DNA of 64,000 bases. Origin: Lumbricus terrestris. Taxonomy: Eukaryota; Annelida; Clitellata; Crassiclitellata; Lumbricidae. The position numbers were made by a program, and so were the translations under genes. This document shows, in pieces, positions 33,515-45,460 of this stretch. Every line of letters begins with the position of its first letter. Position 1 is the first letter of the stretch. The stretch lies in NCBI GenBank assembly GCA_949752735.1, contig OX457047.1, forward strand, positions 41,045,874-41,109,873. Direction: 5' to 3'. Below the pieces are notes generated by a model. The model was given only the letters and a program-made list of their open reading frames with translations. It did not search any database and was not told the DNA's origin.

Positions 33515-34064
33515 GTGAGTTTCTTGACACTGCGGTTCAAAAATTTATTGAGGTTATGCTGTGTTAAGAAGAAATCGAAACATTGAGCGAGCAGTTTACT
33601 TGCACACCCTTTAATTTCTTTCACCTTTGTTATAAATAACAACAGATGCAAAAGCAAATATTAGTAGTTGTAGATATTCTTTCTTTTTTGGTTCTCTGCC
33701 CCTAGGCAAGTTCGGCTGTCCAATGTCGCCACTCTTCCCTCCTCTGGGCCTTCTCCTTGAGTCTGTAGAAATTTCATTTGGCATTTACTCGGGATTCATA
33801 GAGGGGTGGTCTCCCGTTGCCTTCCCCTCGGTGTTTTTACGAGACACCATCTCCATGCGTTGCCGAGTTCCATCATTCGTCCTTCAGGATCTTCTCCTCT
33901 GGATTCTCGCATATACCGGCGAGAACTCGGTCGCCCACCACGCACTTCGTTTTCGACAGGGGGGACCACGTGTATGTGTGGTGTGATGGACTTTTGAGCA
34001 GCAGAGGTTATATGAGACGCTTGCTTACTCCATTCCCCCCACTCCATTATGAAGTTGTGGATAG
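33515..34064. other. Unassigned; possible old retroelement fragment
   Basis: 33720-34010 is richer in C and CpG than its surroundings and open in several short frames, but no protein family is recognisable. Confidence 0.3.
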
Positions 34065-34069
34065 CCTGC

Positions 34070-34180
34070 AAAATTCCGCCACTTATTTCACAATTGGAGA
34101 TGCCAGTCCAGTCGTGCATGAAGTTGGAGGGCGACGCAATTGATCTCTGTAATCAGATAGAGTCGCTAAACTGAAAATAT
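34070..34180 (+). mobile_element. 115-bp CCAAGCCTGG repeat family copy, diverged
   Basis: ATTCCGCCACTTATT, GATGCCAGTCCAGTCG, GAGGGCGACGCAATTGATC and GAGTCGCTAAACTG; the CCTGGATAAA centre is mutated. Confidence 0.6.
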
Positions 34181-34369
34181 TTTAGTAGCTATAGCAACAT
34201 CAAGAGCTCTGCACTAATTCTTGAAGGTCTGTGTTAAATCAGCTTCTTGAAGTCCATGCATGCAATTTAAAATTTGCACACCTTTTAAAGCCTAAGCAAT
34301 GTCTTACAAATATTAGTGGATAAACAACAAGTTTAAGTTTAAGTCAATCATTCATTCATTCATTATTAG

Positions 34370-34862
34370 CATTTATATATATAGCGCCCCTTCAAGAAAC
34401 TACTCAGAGGCGCTCCCAGCCACGGCAAAAGAAAAAAGATTTAAGGGACTTAAGGAATAAGGATTGACTGGTCAGGTGGAGGAGATGGAGGTTAGGGGGA
34501 GGTCATTCCAGATTGACGGCCCCACAACCGAGAAGACTCGGAGCTGTCTGGTAGCCAAGCGAGCCCGTGGAACAAGCAGTTGTCCCTTCGCAGCAGAGCG
34601 AAGGGCCCGACGCGCTTCAATGTCAGAGACTGGGCGACAAAGAATGCGCAGGTAGGATGGAGCGCAACCAAGGATACAACGTGAGACCAGGACAGCAATT
34701 CGATAATGGATGCGTTGGGCTATTGGCAACCAATGCAGCACATCACGCATGTAGGTAGAAACAGAGGAAAATTTAGGGATTCGTCCAATGAGCCGGGCAG
34801 CAGAGCGCAGAACCCGATCTAACCGACCCAGAACCCCAACTCAACTTGGCTGTTATAGACCT
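34370..34862 (-). mobile_element. CR1/L2-like LINE, 3' fragment (best protein match)
   Basis: The minus-strand frame reads RVLRSAARLIGRIPKFSS, YMRDVLHWLPIAQRIHYRI, RCILGCAPSYLRILCRPVSD, RRALRSAAKGQLLVPRARLA and FSVVGPSIWNDLPLTSI. These are the successive C-terminal blocks of CR1/L2-group LINE reverse transcriptases. The 3' end is the GGGAGCGCCTCTGAGTAGTT / GAAGGGGCGCTATATA tail and ends in (GAAT)n. Open over about 90 codons, so relatively young, but lacking the catalytic RT core. Confidence 0.85.
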
Positions 34863-34879
34863 TCAGGTAATTACCCGTC

Positions 34880-35200
34880 TTGCAATGGCGGAGACCTCGT
34901 CCGTGTGCCGACCTTGGCCACTTCTCTTCTCCTTTCACTGGCTTGATCTCCTCGTACCGCGAACCAGGACACCATGGCTAAAACGCGAGCCTTTGCTCTC
35001 ATTGGCCCTGCACTGTGGAACCAGCTTACTCCTTCGAAGCGTTTTTTCCTTGTCGTTGTCTCAAAACCACTTTTGAAAATGAAAATACGGGAGTGCCTCT
35101 GATTGGTGTACACAGTGAGAGGCGCTATATAAATGTCTAGGTACAATACAATACAATGCAATACAATACCATCTCTCGAAGGTCTGTTGTAGAGCAACTT
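34880..35200 (+). mobile_element. LINE 3' end, second subfamily, with (AATAC)n tail
   Basis: ATGGCTAAAACGCGAGCCTT encodes AKTRAFALIGPALWNQLTPS, a LINE C-terminal block. It is followed by GCCTCTGATTGGTGTACACA, GTGAGAGGCGCTATATAAAT and an (AATAC)n tract. The tail differs from the 53530/58805 subfamily in its loop and its terminal microsatellite. Confidence 0.8.
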
Positions 35201-35338
35201 CTTGCATACCCTTTTATAGCCTTACACTCATCGTACAAATTCGTGCAGATGCGAATTCAATCGTTGACTAGGTTTCGCTGTGTGCCAATCTGGTTTGAAA
35301 GTCTATGGTTGTTATTTTTTGCTTTTCATCATCTATAG

Positions 35339-35677
35339 CAGCAGTTCCCAACCCGTGGCCCGCGGGCCAAAAGTGGCCCGCCAGGCCTCAGAAAATGGCC
35401 CTCATCTCTCAAAGAATTATCAAAAATATATGAAAAATTAACAGTTTGGACAGGATAGATCACATTATTATTTTCTATTACAAATTATTTTATTTTAACG
35501 TCGATAAATAACATCAAACATTATATTTTGAATCAATTATAACAACTTTATATGCTTTTAGTTAATGCAATTTTAACCTTGTGGCCCCCTAATGTCCTTC
35601 AACAAAGAAAAACTGGCCCTCGTGTCCTCCAACTTAGAAAAAGTGGCCCTCAAGTCAAAGAAGGTTGGGAACCACTG
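35339..35677. mobile_element. hAT-like MITE (CAGNRGTTCCCAACC ends)
   Basis: Inverted ends CAGCAGTTCCCAACC and GGTTGGGAACCACTG, exact 8-bp duplication ATCTATAG (35331-35338, 35678-35685). Interior GTGGCCC / GGGCCA words near both ends; no ORF. The ends resemble the common CAGNGGTTCCCAACC class of hAT MITEs. Confidence 0.9.
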
Positions 35678-35832
35678 ATCTATAGTCTATACTGCAGACC
35701 TTGGCCCTCTCCTGGCGGCTGGCTCTGTTTCGAGTCAATCTTATGCAGACGACCTTCAGGCATGCGTACACTGTCAAGCGTCTGCGGTTCAATCCTTCAC
35801 CTTCCATCGGCCTTCCACTACCTGGCAGTCTC

Positions 35833-35973
35833 CCCAGTGTGAGAATAGTGGAAAAGTAACAGGGGCTGGACTATGATCCACTATGAATTTTTTTGGGGTG
35901 TGAAAAATAGACAAAGGGACTCTAAGAAAGACTGGGGTTTTAAACTCCAACTCCCGGCAATTCTCACCATGGG
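35833..35973. mobile_element. Short MITE, GTGAGAATTG-end family, copy 3
   Basis: CCCAGTGTGAGAATAG and CAATTCTCACCATGGG inverted ends; interior GGAAAAGTAAC and GGACTATGATCCACT match the other two copies. Flanking duplication not found. Confidence 0.65.
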
Positions 35974-36610
35974 TCTCTTTCTGCCCGAGAGTGCGGTTTA
36001 CGCGAGTTTTCGCTCATTTCCGATTCCCTGCTTTTCACCGGGCTCAATTTGCACCCCTCCCCGAGTAGGTAGAACACCCCCTGGCGTCCTCAACAGTGTC
36101 TCCGTACACCAGCCATGACTTGATGCAGCGCATATACATCATACATCAGTCATGCTGTCACCATGATGGGCACGCATGGACCAGCCTGTTCCCCAGCGCC
36201 ATCCAGGCGCGGGCGGCAGCGGTAGGCGTTGCCATTGGATGAGTAGTAATCCTGGGATGCCAAAGGCTCGCGAGCACTCGCTCAGTGTATTATAGTGAGC
36301 TTTGAGACAAAAGCGAGAAGACTGCAGGCTGACTGAATGTAACGCTTCGTAATGAGCAAATATAATATAGTGCGATGGAACTGCGGAACGAATCGAATGA
36401 ACAGAATTACAGTAGAAGCGAATACGTAGCGTATGGTTAATTTGGTTATGAAGAAGTTTTCTTGCCGTCTAGTTATCTCGTAGGACGCGGATGAATTGAG
36501 TTTTTACAGGTGGGTTAAAGTATGCTGCAGGTTAATTTAATTTGTGCCATGATTGTTATCGTTATCGCGGCAATCTTTTGCAATCGACATTCCAATTATC
36601 GGAAGTATCA
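35974..36610. other. Unassigned; possible upstream region of the protocadherin
   Basis: 36150-36510 is free of recognised repeats, has an inverted CCAAT box (CCATTGGATG near 36231) and GC-rich GCGCGGGCGGCAGCGG, and ends in a donor-like CAG|GTGGGT at 36509. It could be proximal promoter or 5' exon; unproven. Confidence 0.3.
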
Positions 36611-37145
<535 letters not shown>

Positions 37146-37833
37146 AATGAGGCTTAGTATCATCAGCAGTAAATCTATTTTCAAACTCTTTTCAAATTCC
37201 AATGAGTTCGTATAATTTTAATTAATTATTATTAAAATAAAATTTTGTCTCTTATTAAAAGAGAAATTTTTTCTCTGTTAGCGAACTGTTAATCTTACTG
37301 AAAAAATACCTTAATTAATTAAAGTCAGTCTGATTATAGCTTAGCTTTTGTGAGCAGCTAGTCTATAACTTAAGTATTTGAATCCAGTGCATCTGAAGTT
37401 AGGCTACTAATTGCAACTTCACATCTTGCTTTTCACAGTTTGAAGTTTACAGCTGCCACACACTATTATAATAGGCTACAGATAACAAATTGCAAATTTT
37501 AGTTTTCAATTTTCATCGTACGTTTTACAACTGACAGATTAGAATGTGTAACTTATAATTTTTTAATTTGTAACTTTATCGTCTACAATTTTCAATTTAA
37601 AGAGTCAAAAATGGTAAAAATTTGTGTTCACTAGGGTCTACCTATAATATTGACAATCTGAATACGAATTTTGCAAACAACGTTATTGTATTATCCTTGT
37701 GATGGCCAACAAAGATTGTTTGTTTGATTGATTGCTAGATTGATTGATTAATTGTATGATTGATTGATTAATGGATTGATTGACTGATTGATTGTTTAAT
37801 GGATTGATTGACTGTTTGATTGATTGTTTAATG

Positions 37834-37884
<51 letters not shown>

Positions 37885-37988
37885 GGATGGATAGTTCTAA
37901 AAGTTCCTTAAAAGAAGCCCTGCTGTACATTTTACGGCTTACAATAATTATTACTTTACGATGAACGCATTTCGGTTTATAATAAATA
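37146..37988. other. AT-rich sequence with (TTGA)n, then acceptor
   Basis: TTGA repeats at about 37722-37885. A right-end trace of the CAGCCCTG MITE type lies at 37884-37913. A plausible splice acceptor, GCTATTCGCAG, ends at 38001. Confidence 0.5.
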
Positions 37989-38027
37989 TTGCTATTCGCA
38001 GGTGACATAGATCGACCAATTCACACA

Positions 38028-40742
38028 ATGTTGATCCGATTCGTCAAGCCCCCATTCAGTTTCATTCTCATATGGCTTCACCTCATCCTCCTCTTCTTCC
38101 AGGTCCACTCGTCGTCGTCCACCGCTTACCGACTCCTTGAGGAGCGACCTCCGATGACCTTCGTCGGTGACCTCCTCAAGGACACTGGTCTTTCAAAGCG
38201 TAACGGATCATCATCCTCCCACCATCCCATCAGCTTCGTCTTCCTCAACGACAACAGCAATCCGCACACTTCCCTCTTCCACCTGGAGTCGTCCACCGGC
38301 GTCCTTCGAACGGCCACCGTCCTTGACCGCGAGGCAATCTGCCCGCGAGCAGTCACCTGTCAGATGAACATCGACGTCGGAACCCAGCCGTCGAAGTTCT
38401 TCCAAGTCTTCAAGGTCACCGTGGAGCTGCTCGACTTGAACGATAATCCGCCGAAGTTTCCTCGACCGCGGTTGCCCGTGTCGGTCTCGGAGTCCACGGC
38501 CCCAGGGGTCCTGTTCCCGATCCCATCAGCGGAGGACCTTGACAGTCCAACCTACGGAGTCGTCCGCTACCAGCTGGTCTCCAACTCCCGTCTGTTCGAG
38601 CTCCAGACGCAGAGGTCCACGCATGGAGAGATAGATCCAAAGCTCGTTCTGTTGGACGCACTGGATCGGGAGAAGATGGACGCCTACCAGCTGAAGATCG
38701 TCGCCTACGACGGAGGATATCCGCAGAAGTCCGGATCCGTTATCCTGGACGTCACGGTCCAGGACTCCAACGACAACAGTCCGCGGTTCACAAGCAACCT
38801 CTACAAAGCAGAAGTGGACGAGAACTCGCCACCAGTCCGGTCTCTGGTCGCCGTCAGTGCCACCGATCCGGATTCCGGATACAACGGAGCGGTCCAGTAT
38901 TCGCTGTCCAGTCGGACGGATATGCTCCACTCCGGGTTCTTCTCCATAGACGCCGAAAGTGGGGTCATCTCCCTGCTCCAATCGTTGGATTACGAAGTCC
39001 AGAGCTCGGTGACCCTCGAGGTCATAGCGCAGGATCACGGCGAGGGTTCAGTCCCAGCCACCTGTCACGTGGTCATTGATATACATGACGTCAACGACAA
39101 CGACCCGGATATCCGGCTGGAGGCGGAGGGAGAGGCTTCCGGGAGTGGAGGGTCTCTTCGCATGACGGAACACGCTCCGGTGGGACTCTTCCTCGCTCAG
39201 GTGTCCGTGTCGGACCCGGACTCGGGGCTTAACGGGCAGGTGCAGTGTTCCGTCCGGACGCCGGGGTTCCAGCTGGAACAGATCATCGAAGGAACCTATA
39301 AGCTGATGACCACACGCAGCTTCGACCGCGAGCTCTCCGACCGTCAGAGGCTGACCATCATCTGCCAGGATCTCGGTCAGCCTAGTAGGTCATCCATGGC
39401 CAGCATCGACGTCCACATAGACGACATAAATGACCACGCGCCCGTCTTCTCTCCATCCTCATCCTTCAACTTCACCATCTCGGAGAACGAGCGTCCAAAG
39501 TCCTGGATCGGACGCGTCTCCGCCACGGACCCCGACGCCGGTCCCAACGGAGAGATTCGCTACTCCCTTCTGGAAGACGCTGGGGACTTCGTCGCGGTCG
39601 ACTCGAAGAGTGGGGTTCTGACGACGGCCGTCAGCTTCGACCACGAAACCGTCGACAGCCTCCAGTTCCATGTGGTCGCGACTGATCAGGGACTGGCTCC
39701 CCTGTCCTCGAGGATCCTAGTCACCGTAAACATCCGGAATATGGACGACGAGGCGCCAGGATTCAGTCAGAACCCCTACGTCTTCTACGTTCCGGAGAAC
39801 AGGCCGTCAAGGACGCCGATCGGAAGGGTACTGGCACACGACAAGGACCTGCCGCCGTTCAACCGTGTCGTCTACGCCGCGGAGGACGGAGACATGGACT
39901 CCTTCGAGGTGGACCACGCGACCGGAACCATCTACACGAAGCGGAAGTTGGACCGCGAGGAACAGGAGGTCATGTGGCTGGTCGTCGTCGCCAAGAGTCA
40001 GTCGAACCCCGCGAGGTTTGACGCGGCGAACGTCACCGTCATCGTGGAAGACATCAACGACAATCCGCCCATTGTTCTCTTTCCCGCCGCCGACAACAAC
40101 ACCGTGCACGTGACCATCGACGCACCGGTCGGTTACCTAGTAACGACGGCCGTTGCCAGGGACGACGACGCCGGCGAGAACGGTCACGTGACGTACGCCA
40201 TAGCCGCCGGAAGTGAGCAGAGGGAGTTCGCCGTCGACGCCGCCACCGGGAAGATCTACGTCAGCGCACCCCTGGGTCGACTGCCCGAGGGTACCCGTCT
40301 GCCCCTGCTGCTTGAGATCAGGGACGGTGGGACCCCGATGAAGCAGACCCTGGCCGATCTGAGCATCATCGTTTCCAAGGCTGCGATGACGGAGGTCCTG
40401 GCGCACGGTCCTGGCGGTGTGGCCGCTCGAGGGTCCTTCACGTCAAGGGCGCTCATCGCTATTGGAGTCACTTCTGGTCTGCTCTTCATAGCAATCATAC
40501 TTCCCGTTGTCATCCTCTCCTGTCGGTGGCGTAGGAATCGCAGGAAGCGTGAGAAGGCCGGTGATGGGATGCGTTCGCCGGCGGATGAAGTAATCCACGG
40601 TCCTTCGGACCTGGTGAAGAGCCTCCAGGGAGCGGGAACCCCTCCTGGAACGACCTGTGTTCAGTTTGACGAAGATGACGATGACGATTTACCAATGAGC
40701 AATAACTACGCCAACGAAATGTCGGCCAATCATACTCCACAG
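38028..40742 (+). CDS. Protocadherin, main exon: signal peptide, 7 EC, TM
   Basis: Encodes residues 1-905. ATG 38028 was chosen because the hydrophobic leader (to about residue 28, ending FFQVHS) follows it and the acceptor GCAG at 38001 lies just upstream. Seven cadherin repeats end at about residues 141, 252, 360, 472, 577, 681 and 785, each closed by a DxND-type calcium motif (LNDNPP, SNDNSP, VNDNDP, INDHAP, INDNPP). EC5 closes with the degenerate MDDEAP, and EC7 has no closing motif. YRLLEERPP at the mature N-terminus is the usual protocadherin EC1 start. A helix at about 808-830 (LLFIAIILPVVIL) precedes CRWRRNRRKR. Single-exon ectodomain and seven repeats resemble delta-1-type protocadherins. 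The protein should sit in the plasma membrane and mediate calcium-dependent adhesion. The exon ends CCACAG|GTCTGC in phase 0; reading through gives a stop after eight more codons (40766), a possible short-tailed isoform. Confidence 0.93.
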
Positions 40743-41460
40743 GTCTGCTATTTTCTTAGAATTTAATTAAATTTATTTATTTATGCTATTTTATTTATTT
40801 ATTTATTTTAATTTGGAGGTACCTGTAATCCGTGAATGCTATTTAATTTAGTTTATTTTTTGTTTGATTGAGTTGCCCGATGTGTCGGCTATTTTCTAGA
40901 TTTAATTTAATTTACTTATGTTATTTTATATATGTTATTTTTATTCATGTGTGTATCACTAAGGTGAATGTTATCTCTAAATGTCATTTTATTTTATTTA
41001 CTATTATTTGGTATTATTGTGCCGATGTGCATTGTGCAGACCTGCATGGGATGGACTAACTACTAGCTACTAGGTAAGTAAGTATTGTTGAGGTACATGT
41101 CGTAATCCTCAATGTCATTTTATTTAATGTTTATTCTTATTCATCATTTCCACTATAATTGAGGAGCATGATTTATAATCCCGCAAAAGGTGGATAACAA
41201 TATTCTGAGATGGTTGGCCTTCGTACAGGTTGGATATTGTCCACAGGTGTAATAGGGACCTGAAAGTTTATTATCTCTACCTCATCATTATTTTTGCAGG
41301 CATAACTTAGGCCTACCCGTATCAGTTTTATTACATAGTATATCTTTCATGACGGTTCCAATATCGGATATCGCACGCTGTTCTCTAGACGGGTTACAGT
41401 TTATTCTGGCTTCGATTCCACAAGATCTATTATTGCTACGTTGTCGACCAGCCAGGCAAT
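40743..41460. other. Protocadherin intron, first part
   Basis: AT-rich sequence with ATTT-rich tracts at about 40755-40990; no further exon found. Confidence 0.6.
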
Positions 41461-41477
41461 CTGAATTCATATAGCGC

Positions 41478-41740
41478 CAGTGGCGCAGCCAATGGGGGGT
41501 TCAGGAGTTAAAACCCCACCATTGGCTTAGTAAACAAGTGTTTTTTAAGTTGTTTATCCACTTAAATAAGAAAAAACAAAACAATTGCTTGTAGTAGGCT
41601 AAAAATTGTTTTTCTTACTTTATTCCCATTGTTACTTTATTCCCTTTTTATTTACCGTAATACTGTTGGGTTGGTGTCAGGAAGGGCAAACGGTCAGGCC
41701 ATAACCATCCCCCCATCATAAATTTCTGACTACGCCACTG
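41478..41740. mobile_element. hAT-like MITE (CAGTGGCGCAG ends) inside a LINE tail
   Basis: Ends CAGTGGCGCAGCCAATGG and CTGACTACGCCACTG are inverted; flanks TATAGCGC and TATAGCGA match 7 of 8. The flanks are the minus-strand LINE tail (TATAGCGCC before, CTACTCAGAGGCGAGG after), so the MITE landed in an existing repeat. GGTGTCAGGAAGGGCAAACG inside is reminiscent of RTE-type LINE tails. Confidence 0.75.
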
Positions 41741-41999
41741 TATAGCGACAAAAGGAATTACTCTACTCAGAGGCGAGGAGAGGAGAGGCGATTGGAGAGA
41801 AGGAGAGAATGAAAAGCGGCGGATAAGAGAAGAGGTATATACCTGTACATAACTGTTCTGTATTGCATTAAACGCTGCAATAGAAATCACTGGCAATATT
41901 ATCCTTGGTTTGTTCCATCCACTCCGAAATCTTATCTGGCAGCGAAAAGAACGACAAAAAGCAACAGATTTAGACGGATCCTACAATTTTTATATCACC

Positions 42000-42660
42000 A
42001 GTGTATAATGTAATACAACATAACAAAACAATATACAATACAGTGGCGGCACCAGGATTTCAGTTTCGGGGGGGCTGAGCCCCGCGGCGAAAATTTTCCA
42101 TTTTCGCCGCCAAAATTTCTGACGAATTTTTTTTTTGTCATCGGCCGAAATCTCATGATTTTCCATTTTCGCCGCCAAAATTTCTGACGACCTTTTTTTT
42201 TTTTCTAAGTCATCGGCCGATATCTCATGAAAATTTTCCATTTTCGCCGCCAAAATTTCTGACGACTTTTTTTTTTGTCATCGGCCGAAATCTCATGAAA
42301 ATTTTCCACTTTCGCCGCCAAAATTTTTGACGACCTTTTTTTTAGTCATCGACCGAAAATCTTGGATATTTGAATGTAAAAAACTCGGATGGCCCTTTTT
42401 TAGGGGGGGTTTAACCTCTTGTAGGGGGGCTTAGCCCCCAGCCCCCCTAGCGCCGCCACTGATACAATATAATACAATACAAACAATACAATATAATACA
42501 ATGCTGCACAATACAGCATTATACAATGCAGCATAATACAAAATAGCACAATACAGCATTATACAAAACAATACAACACAATACAACACAATGAAATACA
42601 ACGAAATACACAAAAATAAGCAATACAACCCACACAACAGCAATGCAACACAACACGACC
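42000..42660. repeat. (AATAC)n tract split by a MITE
   Basis: AATAC/ACAAT pentamers at about 42005-42040 continue at 42462-42660 once the MITE 42041-42461 is removed. The tract may descend from the (AATAC)n tail of the LINE subfamily seen at 35140 and 45440. Confidence 0.85.
42041..42461. mobile_element. hAT-like MITE (CAGTGGCGGCRCYAGG ends), copy 2, with subrepeats
   Basis: Ends CAGTGGCGGCACCAGG and CCTAGCGCCGCCACTG; exact 8-bp duplication ATACAATA (42033-42040, 42462-42469). The interior has four tandem subrepeats of roughly 62-78 bp, each with a CCATTTTCGCCGCCAAAATT segment, a GACGA-poly(T) segment and GTCATCGGCCGA. 421 bp against 287 bp in copy 1, the difference being subrepeat number. 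Confidence 0.92.
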
Positions 42661-42699
42661 CAACTGTATTATGGGGTTGACCTTCCTCCATAGTAACTG

Positions 42700-43140
42700 T
42701 TCAGAAGTGCATACGAGGCCATGCGACAAATCATCGCTGGCCCTAAGCAAATGCGAGCCAAGGACTTGCTCAACGGTCCCAACGGCTACAACCGTCTCTC
42801 AATGAAAGAACCTCCAACGGTGTCACCCGTATACTCCCACGTAACAGGTCGACTGCTCTAACCAGAATAATGGCCACCGCGCCCATATAGTTTCTATACC
42901 AAACGCGAATTTGGTCTGAGACGTTTGGGGAATGTGCGTGCACCACATTAAGCCACAGGGCAGCGCAATTATATCGCATTGTATCTTACGATGTCTACCC
43001 TTCATGCGACGGACATGATTCCTGCATGGTCTCGCGAGCAAGGACTGCTTTAGACAAAGCTCGAGCTTTTGCCTTCATTGGTCCTGCACTTTTGAATCAA
43101 CTCTCTCCTACGACACGTTCTTTGTCTAATAAGCTACCCA
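42700..43140. mobile_element. LINE tail (+) and SINE head (-) fragments
   Basis: 43045-43130 encodes KARAFAFIGPALLNQLSPTT on the + strand, close to the LINE block at 34990. At about 42820-42895, minus strand, TGGTTAGAGCAGTCGACCTG looks like a tRNA-derived box A. Both are fragments. Confidence 0.55.
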
Positions 43141-43155
43141 TGCAGTACAATTATA

Positions 43156-45193
43156 CTGCCGTGCTAAGCAAAAAGACAGTAACTCAAAAAAGTTGATTCC
43201 GCGTAAAATGACAAAGTAGAAATCGGCTTAATCCAACCAGAAATAATACTTCAATCTTTCTGAATTTTTGCAAACAGTCATATCTAAACTTGTGAATTTA
43301 GGAAATAATCTCGTTTTTAGTGAAATTTGAGTAAAAATTGTATAAAAATGAGTTACTGTCTTTTTGCTTAGTATCGAAGCATTGAATATCGGCTTGCTGC
43401 TAAGCAAGAAAGCAGTAACTCTTCATTATAGTGCTGCAGACTGGTGAGAAAATGTTCACTTTGCATAAAATTTGGTAAATACCACGAACAAGTCATAAGA
43501 AAAAGACTAGTCAATAGGACCATCACAGATTTGCAATCTGGCGCCAATGGCAGCCATTTTTCAAAATGGCCGACCAATCTACATATTTTTAAAGATCTTA
43601 GCTTCTATTTCTCTTAGAATCGTCATCTTGGTGCCTAATCATACAAGATTCCAATGGAGCCATCTAAAACTTCATACGGACTCAGTGGCGGCCATTTTTC
43701 AAAATGGCCGATCAAAATAGTTTTTTTCAATATCTCAGCATTCACTTCACTTCACTCAAAATCGTAAACTTGGTGCCTAAGCATACATTCGTAGGGGCAA
43801 AGACTCCATTGGGCCATCTAAAACTTTCTATGGCCTCAGTGGCGGCCATTTTTCAAAATGGCCGACCAAGATGTTTTTTCAATATCTCAGCATTTAATTA
43901 ACTTATAATCGTAATTTTGGTGCCTAAACATACATTTTTAGGGGCAATGATTCCAATGGGGCTATTTAAAACTTCCCATGTCATCAATGGCGGCCATTTT
44001 CCAAAATGGCAGAGCATTCTGACTTTTAAAAAAATTTATTAGCATTCAATTCTCTGAAAATCGTCATCTTGGTGTCTAAATATCGAAATGTAGGGGCAAG
44101 GGCTGCAATAGGGTCAATGTTGATTTTCACCATGGCTCCAACGTTGGCCAATTTCAAAATGGCCGACCAAAATACCAAATTATCAATATAGGAACTTTCA
44201 CTCTACTTAGAATCGTCATATTCGTGTTTAAACATACATATTAAGGGGTAAGTATTCCAAAGCCACAGGAACTCTTAAATTGTGGTGAAAGATTGCGTAA
44301 ACGTGGAGTGAATTCCTATCTTTGGGTCGGCCATTTTGTAAAATGGCTGCCATTGAAACGATGGGGAAATTTGCGAAGGACCCATTGCTGGAATGGATCC
44401 ATTGCCCTAAAAGGCATATGTTTATAAACCAATATGATGATTATAAGAGAATTTGAAGCTAAGATAGTAATATATTCCTATTTTGGTCGCCATGTAGGAA
44501 AATGGCAGCCATTGACACTATGGGGAACTTTGCTGTAGCCCTATTGGAATCTTTGCTCTTAAATGCGTGTGCTTCGACAATAAGATGACGATCCCAAGTG
44601 AACTGAAAGCCGAGATATCGACAAATACTTCCTTTTAGGTCCGCCATTTTGGAAAATGGCCGTCATTAAGGTTATAGTTAATATTTGATGGCTCCATTGC
44701 AATCCTTGACCCTTAATGTGTGTGTTTTGACACCAAGATAACAATTCCAAGTGAACTGAAAGCCGAGATACTGACAATTCCATCTTTTTTGGTCGGCCAT
44801 TTTGGAAAATGGCCGCTATTGAGGCCATGAGAAAATTTGGGATGGTTCCATTGGAATCCTTGACCATAGATGTGTTTGTTTTAACACCAAGATATGGATT
44901 CTAAGTGAATTGGAAGCTGAGATATTGAAATATCTGTACGTCGATCGGCCAACAAAATACATGGGATACTAAGCAAGAAGACAGTAACTCAAGTTACTGC
45001 GTTTTTGCTTAGCACCATGATACCTAAATTGAGTTACTGTTAATTTCGTTTCCGTTTTTTCCCATGTTCCGGTACAGATACCATTTCCTCGCTCATATAA
45101 TTATGTGATAGAATATGTTGTCAGGATGGGAAAACAAGTGCTAACTCAAAAACGGAAAAAATTGAGTTACTGTCTTTTTGCTTAGCACGGCAG
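43156..45193. mobile_element. 2-kb TIR element made of inverted arrays of a tandem repeat
   Basis: CTGCCGTGCTAAGCAAAAAG, continuing ACAGTAACTCAA, starts the element and is exactly inverted at its end (45160-45193). Inside, a unit of about 140-160 bp with the palindromic core GGCCATTTTTCAAAATGGCC repeats five times in one orientation (43545-44170), then about four times in the opposite orientation (44320-44820). The whole is a giant imperfect palindrome. Extra copies of the GCTAAGCAARAAGACAGTAA terminal motif lie subterminally on both sides (43349, 43399, 44968, 44991). No ORF. It lies within the protocadherin intron. Target duplication unclear. Confidence 0.8.
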
Positions 45194-45199
45194 AATAGT

Positions 45200-45460
45200 A
45201 CATCTTTTCGCCAACTCCGTCACTGGTCGCACTCTGCCAGCGCCAGTCCCAAGCCTGGATAAAGGAGGAGGGTGTCGCTAATGGTCTTTAATTGTTACCA
45301 CACAGTGACGTTAAACTGCAAATAACACCACTACATCTTTAGGCTGTATTAAAACTATACTTTCATTTTCTCTGTGTTTGTTCGCACTGGGAGCGCCTCT
45401 GATTGGTGTGCACTGTGAGAGGCGCTATATAAATTAATTCTACAGATACAATACGATGCA
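45200..45460 (+). mobile_element. 115-bp family copy followed by a LINE tail
   Basis: 45212-45345 is a good copy of the CCAAGCCTGG family (GTCACTGGTCGCACTCTGCC ... GTGACGTTAAACTGC). 45372-45440 is the LINE tail with GAGCGCCTCTGATTGGTGTG and GAGAGGCGCTATATAAATTA, followed by a decayed (AATAC)n. Confidence 0.8.

Noticed and set aside
33720..34143. Overlapping 87-108 codon ORFs on both strands
   Set aside because: No recognisable protein; overlapping frames on both strands point to composition, not selection.
38126..40513. Minus-strand and alternative-frame ORFs within the protocadherin exon
   Set aside because: Shadows of the plus-strand cadherin frame with its clear EC repeats.
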